A stretch of DNA of 8,619 nucleotides from Thermoplasmata archaeon (GTDB taxonomy: Archaea; Thermoplasmatota; Thermoplasmata; Sysuiplasmatales; Sysuiplasmataceae): the NCBI GenBank assembly GCA_021811925.1, contig JAKAPY010000066.1, forward strand, positions 1 through 8,619, written 5' to 3'. The number at the start of each line of letters is the position of its first letter. Position 1 is the stretch's first letter. This document shows, piece by piece, positions 7,085 to 8,619 of the stretch. The notes under the pieces are model-generated. The model was given only the letters and a program-made list of their open reading frames with translations, ran no database searches and was not told the DNA's origin. The position numbers were made by a program, and so were the translations under genes.

Positions 7085-7091
7085 CTATAAA
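7085..7091 (-). promoter_or_regulatory. TATA box for the MFS symporter
   Basis: TTTATAG on the minus strand (in ACGTTTATAGCATG) is centred about 28 nt before the ATG at 7060. Transcription would start within a few bases of the start codon, so the mRNA is probably leaderless. No Shine-Dalgarno is seen upstream of the ATG. Confidence 0.6.
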
Positions 7092-7113
7092 CGTTTTCAG
7101 GGCCATACCCTCC

Positions 7114-7124
7114 CGACAATGTCG
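7114..7124. promoter_or_regulatory. Perfect 11-bp palindrome upstream of the symporter promoter
   Basis: CGACA-A-TGTCG is a 5-1-5 inverted repeat about 22 bp upstream of the TATA box. This is a plausible place for an activator or repressor near the BRE region. It is short enough to arise by chance, and no regulator gene is adjacent. Confidence 0.25.
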
Positions 7125-7393
7125 AACTCGGAGAAAACAAGCAGAATCTGGCTTAACTGCAACAGATGGTTGCGACATTCGGACATGTTGTAAAAGCCGG
7201 AAGGCGACTTTCCTGTGGCCGCTTAGACCCGGGTGGATACGAAACTCAAGTTCGATTTACGGGCGTTCCAGCACGCGTGCGGGATAATCATGGGATTTCA
7301 GCGCCTGACGGCAACAGGGACAGGCTGGGTGAGACATCTGCCTGCTAAAGTGACTACTGACTGGTGATGAGGCTTTGCGGACCTGCTTCGTTC
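7125..7393. other. Gene-free stretch with inverted repeats
   Basis: No credible protein gene is seen; the plus frame open at 7166-7348 has no ribosome binding site or recognisable motif. Structure is present. GGAAG/CTTTCC encloses a GCGA tetraloop (7199-7213, one bulged T) and is extended by GCC 7196-7198 pairing with GGC 7217-7219. GCACGCGTGC (7271-7280) is a 10-bp palindrome. CAGGC/GCCTG (7321-7344) has a 14-nt loop. On the minus strand this is the 3' flank of the dehydrogenase gene, and no T-run terminator is obvious there. Confidence 0.3.
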
Positions 7394-8098
7394 TTAGAGG
7401 CCAGAGGGAATATTCAGGGAGTGGCCGCCATCCACCTCGATTAGCTGGCCCGTGATGAGCGGATTCTCAAGCAGGTGGACTACTGTCCTGCCCACGCTCT
7501 GCCCCGGCAACCTTCCTTTCTGGAGCAAGAGAGCTTTTCCGTCACCGTAGCTTTCCAGCCCCCGGTCGAAAAAACCTGGGGAAATACCATTGACCGCAAT
7601 ATTGTGCTTAATTAGCTCCACAGACAGCTGCCTGACCATGAAATGCACGCTGCCTTTGCCTGCAGCATATCCGACATTGCTGTTGAGATAAACATTGGGT
7701 GCGGCTGAAACGGCCACAATTGAGCCGCGACCGCTTGACCTGAGGTGCTCCAGAGTGGCACGGACTGTATTGTAGAACGTAAGAGCGTTGTTCAGGAGAG
7801 CGCCAGTGAAGAACTCCCTGTCTGTTCTGTCTATCGTCTCCTTCTTGTAATACCCTCCAGCGGTGTGAACGAGCGAATCCACACTTCCGAGTGTTTTGAC
7901 TGCATCTTCCACCATGCGCGAGACCTGTGCTTCATCCATCAGGTCGCAAGCGAAATATGGAAGGGACAATTCCGATGCCAGTTCGGCGCCCATCTTGCCC
8001 CTAGAAACGACAGCCACTCTATGGCCTCTGCTCTTCAGCTCCCTTACAATCGCGGCGCCTATGCCGTCACCGACACCGCAAACCAATACAGAACGCAT
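7394..8098 (-). CDS. Short-chain dehydrogenase/reductase (SDR) family protein
   Basis: A cytoplasmic NAD(P)-dependent oxidoreductase acting on a ketone or alcohol, 234 aa from the ATG at 8098. The cofactor motif is CGVGDGIG at 7-14, where family members usually have TGxxxGIG. Ser32-Arg33 after strand 2 favours NADP(H). HTAGG at 78-82 replaces the usual NNAG. The catalytic set Ser131, Tyr144 and Lys148 has the standard 13- and 4-residue spacing. GISPGFF and the C-terminal GQLIEVDGGHSL are classic. The frame is open to an ATG at 8131, but a TATA box overlaps that region, so 8098 is preferred and the message is probably leaderless. The thiolase and DUF35 genes just upstream hint at a 3-ketoacyl or polyketide-like substrate, but the separate promoter weakens this. 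Substrate unknown. Confidence 0.9.
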   Translation of the reverse strand: MRSVLVCGVGDGIGAAIVRELKSRGHRVAVVSRGKMGAELASELSLPYFACDLMDEAQVSRMVEDAVKTLGSVDSLVHTAGGYYKKETIDRTDREFFTGALLNNALTFYNTVRATLEHLRSSGRGSIVAVSAAPNVYLNSNVGYAAGKGSVHFMVRQLSVELIKHNIAVNGISPGFFDRGLESYGDGKALLLQKGRLPGQSVGRTVVHLLENPLITGQLIEVDGGHSLNIPSGL

Positions 8099-8119
8099 GG
8101 TGGCAAATTCCCCTTCCGC

Positions 8120-8128
8120 CTTAAAAAA
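8120..8128 (-). promoter_or_regulatory. TATA box for the SDR gene
   Basis: TTTTTTAAG on the minus strand is centred about 26 nt before the ATG at 8098, so transcription should start at or next to that codon. It lies in the 70-nt gap after the DUF35 stop, showing that the dehydrogenase can be transcribed separately from the thiolase-DUF35 pair. Confidence 0.55.
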
Positions 8129-8168
8129 CATGGCGGAGTGTGGAAGGCCAGGTCGGCCTTCACCGTTG

Positions 8169-8387
8169 TCACAGTTTCCTGTAAATCGCCTTTGTCCTGC
8201 CCAGTGTGCCTACAATGAGCTCGTATGAATCCTCAAAACCTTCCGGTGTGACGGTAAGCTTGGCTGCAACAACCGGCTGCGGCTCCCCGGCCTCGACTTC
8301 CTCGAACCTTTCACCAAAGCATTGCCTGCAAACTGCCCTTCTTTCAAACGCTTCATTGCCGCACGTTTCACATCTGATTATCTTCAC
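8169..8387 (-). CDS. Short DUF35-type zinc-ribbon/OB-fold protein, 72 aa
   Basis: DUF35 proteins bind acyl-CoA through an OB fold and, in archaea, bridge thiolase with HMG-CoA synthase so that acetoacetyl-CoA is passed on. Four cysteines, Cys6, Cys9, Cys20 and Cys23 (C-x2-C-x10-C-x2-C), form the zinc ribbon. A strand-rich tail including KLTVTPEGFEDSYELIVG resembles the first part of the OB fold. The protein is only 72 aa where the family is usually about 120-150, lacking the N-terminal helix and much of the OB fold. I found no continuation in another frame after the stop, so a frameshift is unlikely. The GTG start at 8387 overlaps the thiolase TGA (GTGA), so translation is coupled. GGGGG lies about 10 nt upstream. 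Assignment to DUF35 rests on the ribbon pattern plus the thiolase neighbour. Confidence 0.82.
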   Translation of the reverse strand: MKIIRCETCGNEAFERRAVCRQCFGERFEEVEAGEPQPVVAAKLTVTPEGFEDSYELIVGTLGRTKAIYRKL

Positions 8388-8619
8388 CTTACAGCCCCCA
8401 TTACCGCAGCTACTGCAGAGTTTCCGAATCCTGCCATGTTCATCATCATGCCGTTCTCCACATGTTTCACCTGGCGCGGGCCAGCTTCGCCCCGTATCTG
8501 CTGGAACACCTCCGCAGCCTGTGCGATGCCGGTTGCCCCGATAGGGTGCCCCTTGGAGTTGAGACCGCCGCTGGCGTTTATTGGAAATTCGCCGCCAATC
8601 TCGGTGACGCCGTCGGCAA
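8384..8619 (-). CDS. Thiolase (acetyl-CoA acetyltransferase-like), C-terminal 77 residues
   Basis: Thiolases condense or cleave acyl-CoAs, for example two acetyl-CoA to acetoacetyl-CoA. Only the last 77 codons are in the window; the gene enters from the right edge. NASGGLNSKGHPIGATG is the conserved thiolase signature containing the catalytic His of GHPxGATG. RGEAGPRQVKHVENG is typical of archaeal SCP2-like thiolases. The last part, NMAGFGNSAVAAVMG, has no cysteine where bacterial biosynthetic thiolases carry the CxG catalytic Cys. That absence is known for SCP2-type members. Its stop overlaps the DUF35 start, so the two are co-translated. The N-terminal nucleophilic Cys cannot be checked here. 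Confidence 0.92.
   Translation of the reverse strand, partial: ADGVTEIGGEFPINASGGLNSKGHPIGATGIAQAAEVFQQIRGEAGPRQVKHVENGMMMNMAGFGNSAVAAVMGAVR

Noticed and set aside
7141..7156. GCAGAATCTGGCTTA resembles conserved region V of RNase P RNA
   Set aside because: The rest of an RNase P RNA would need more than 200 nt upstream on the same strand, but that space is the symporter gene, and no matching region I is present.
7166..7348. Plus-strand open frame of 60 codons
   Set aside because: There is no ribosome binding site, no TATA box at suitable spacing and no recognisable motif; probably chance in a non-coding stretch.
7364..7430. GTGATGA looks like a C box of a C/D guide RNA
   Set aside because: No CTGA D box occurs at the required distance, and most of the downstream stretch is inside the dehydrogenase gene.
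1..8619. CRISPR array, rRNA, insertion sequence, prophage or integrase site
   Set aside because: I saw no spaced direct repeats, rRNA-like blocks, transposase or integrase motifs, or tRNA-end duplications on either strand.

Overview
The window looks like chromosome of an archaeon of the class Thermoplasmata, probably an acidophilic Thermoplasmatales relative. Four observations support this. The threonine dehydrogenase closely matches, from memory, the short-chain type known from Thermoplasma. Most genes are preceded by TATA-like boxes about 25 nt before a leaderless or nearly leaderless start. The two tRNA genes lack an encoded CCA end. A thiolase is translationally coupled to a DUF35 zinc-ribbon protein, a typically archaeal pairing. 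Base composition is roughly balanced, more GC-rich than Thermoplasma itself. The species cannot be named from this sequence.

Layout. Positions 1-2198 hold a divergent pair for threonine breakdown: kbl (minus, cut by the left edge) and tdh (plus), separated by 82 nt that contain one AT-rich core facing both ways. Together they convert L-threonine to glycine and acetyl-CoA. A tRNA-Leu(GAG) gene follows at 2262-2346 (plus). Positions 2422-4660 (minus) are a two-gene unit: a 14-helix DHA2-type efflux transporter followed 4 nt later by a MarR-family regulator with a very strong ribosome binding site. A tRNA-Leu(CAG) gene (minus, 4918-5002) and a 73-residue unrecognised protein (5156-5377, minus) come next.

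Positions 5378-5707 hold no convincing gene but carry several perfect hairpins and a likely terminator. Positions 5708-7060 encode a 12-helix MFS symporter of the organic-acid/sugar porter type, with a leaderless promoter. A second gene-free stretch lies at 7061-7393. The right end (7394-8619, all minus) reads thiolase (3' end only), a short DUF35 zinc-ribbon protein overlapping it by 4 nt, and then a short-chain dehydrogenase with its own promoter. This suggests acyl-CoA/ketoacyl chemistry.

Overall this is ordinary archaeal metabolism and transport. I see no CRISPR array, rRNA, insertion sequence, phage gene or clear novel system. The most useful points are revised start codons supported by promoters, a shared promoter core for threonine catabolism, a shortened DUF35 protein, an orphan small protein, and two structured non-coding stretches.
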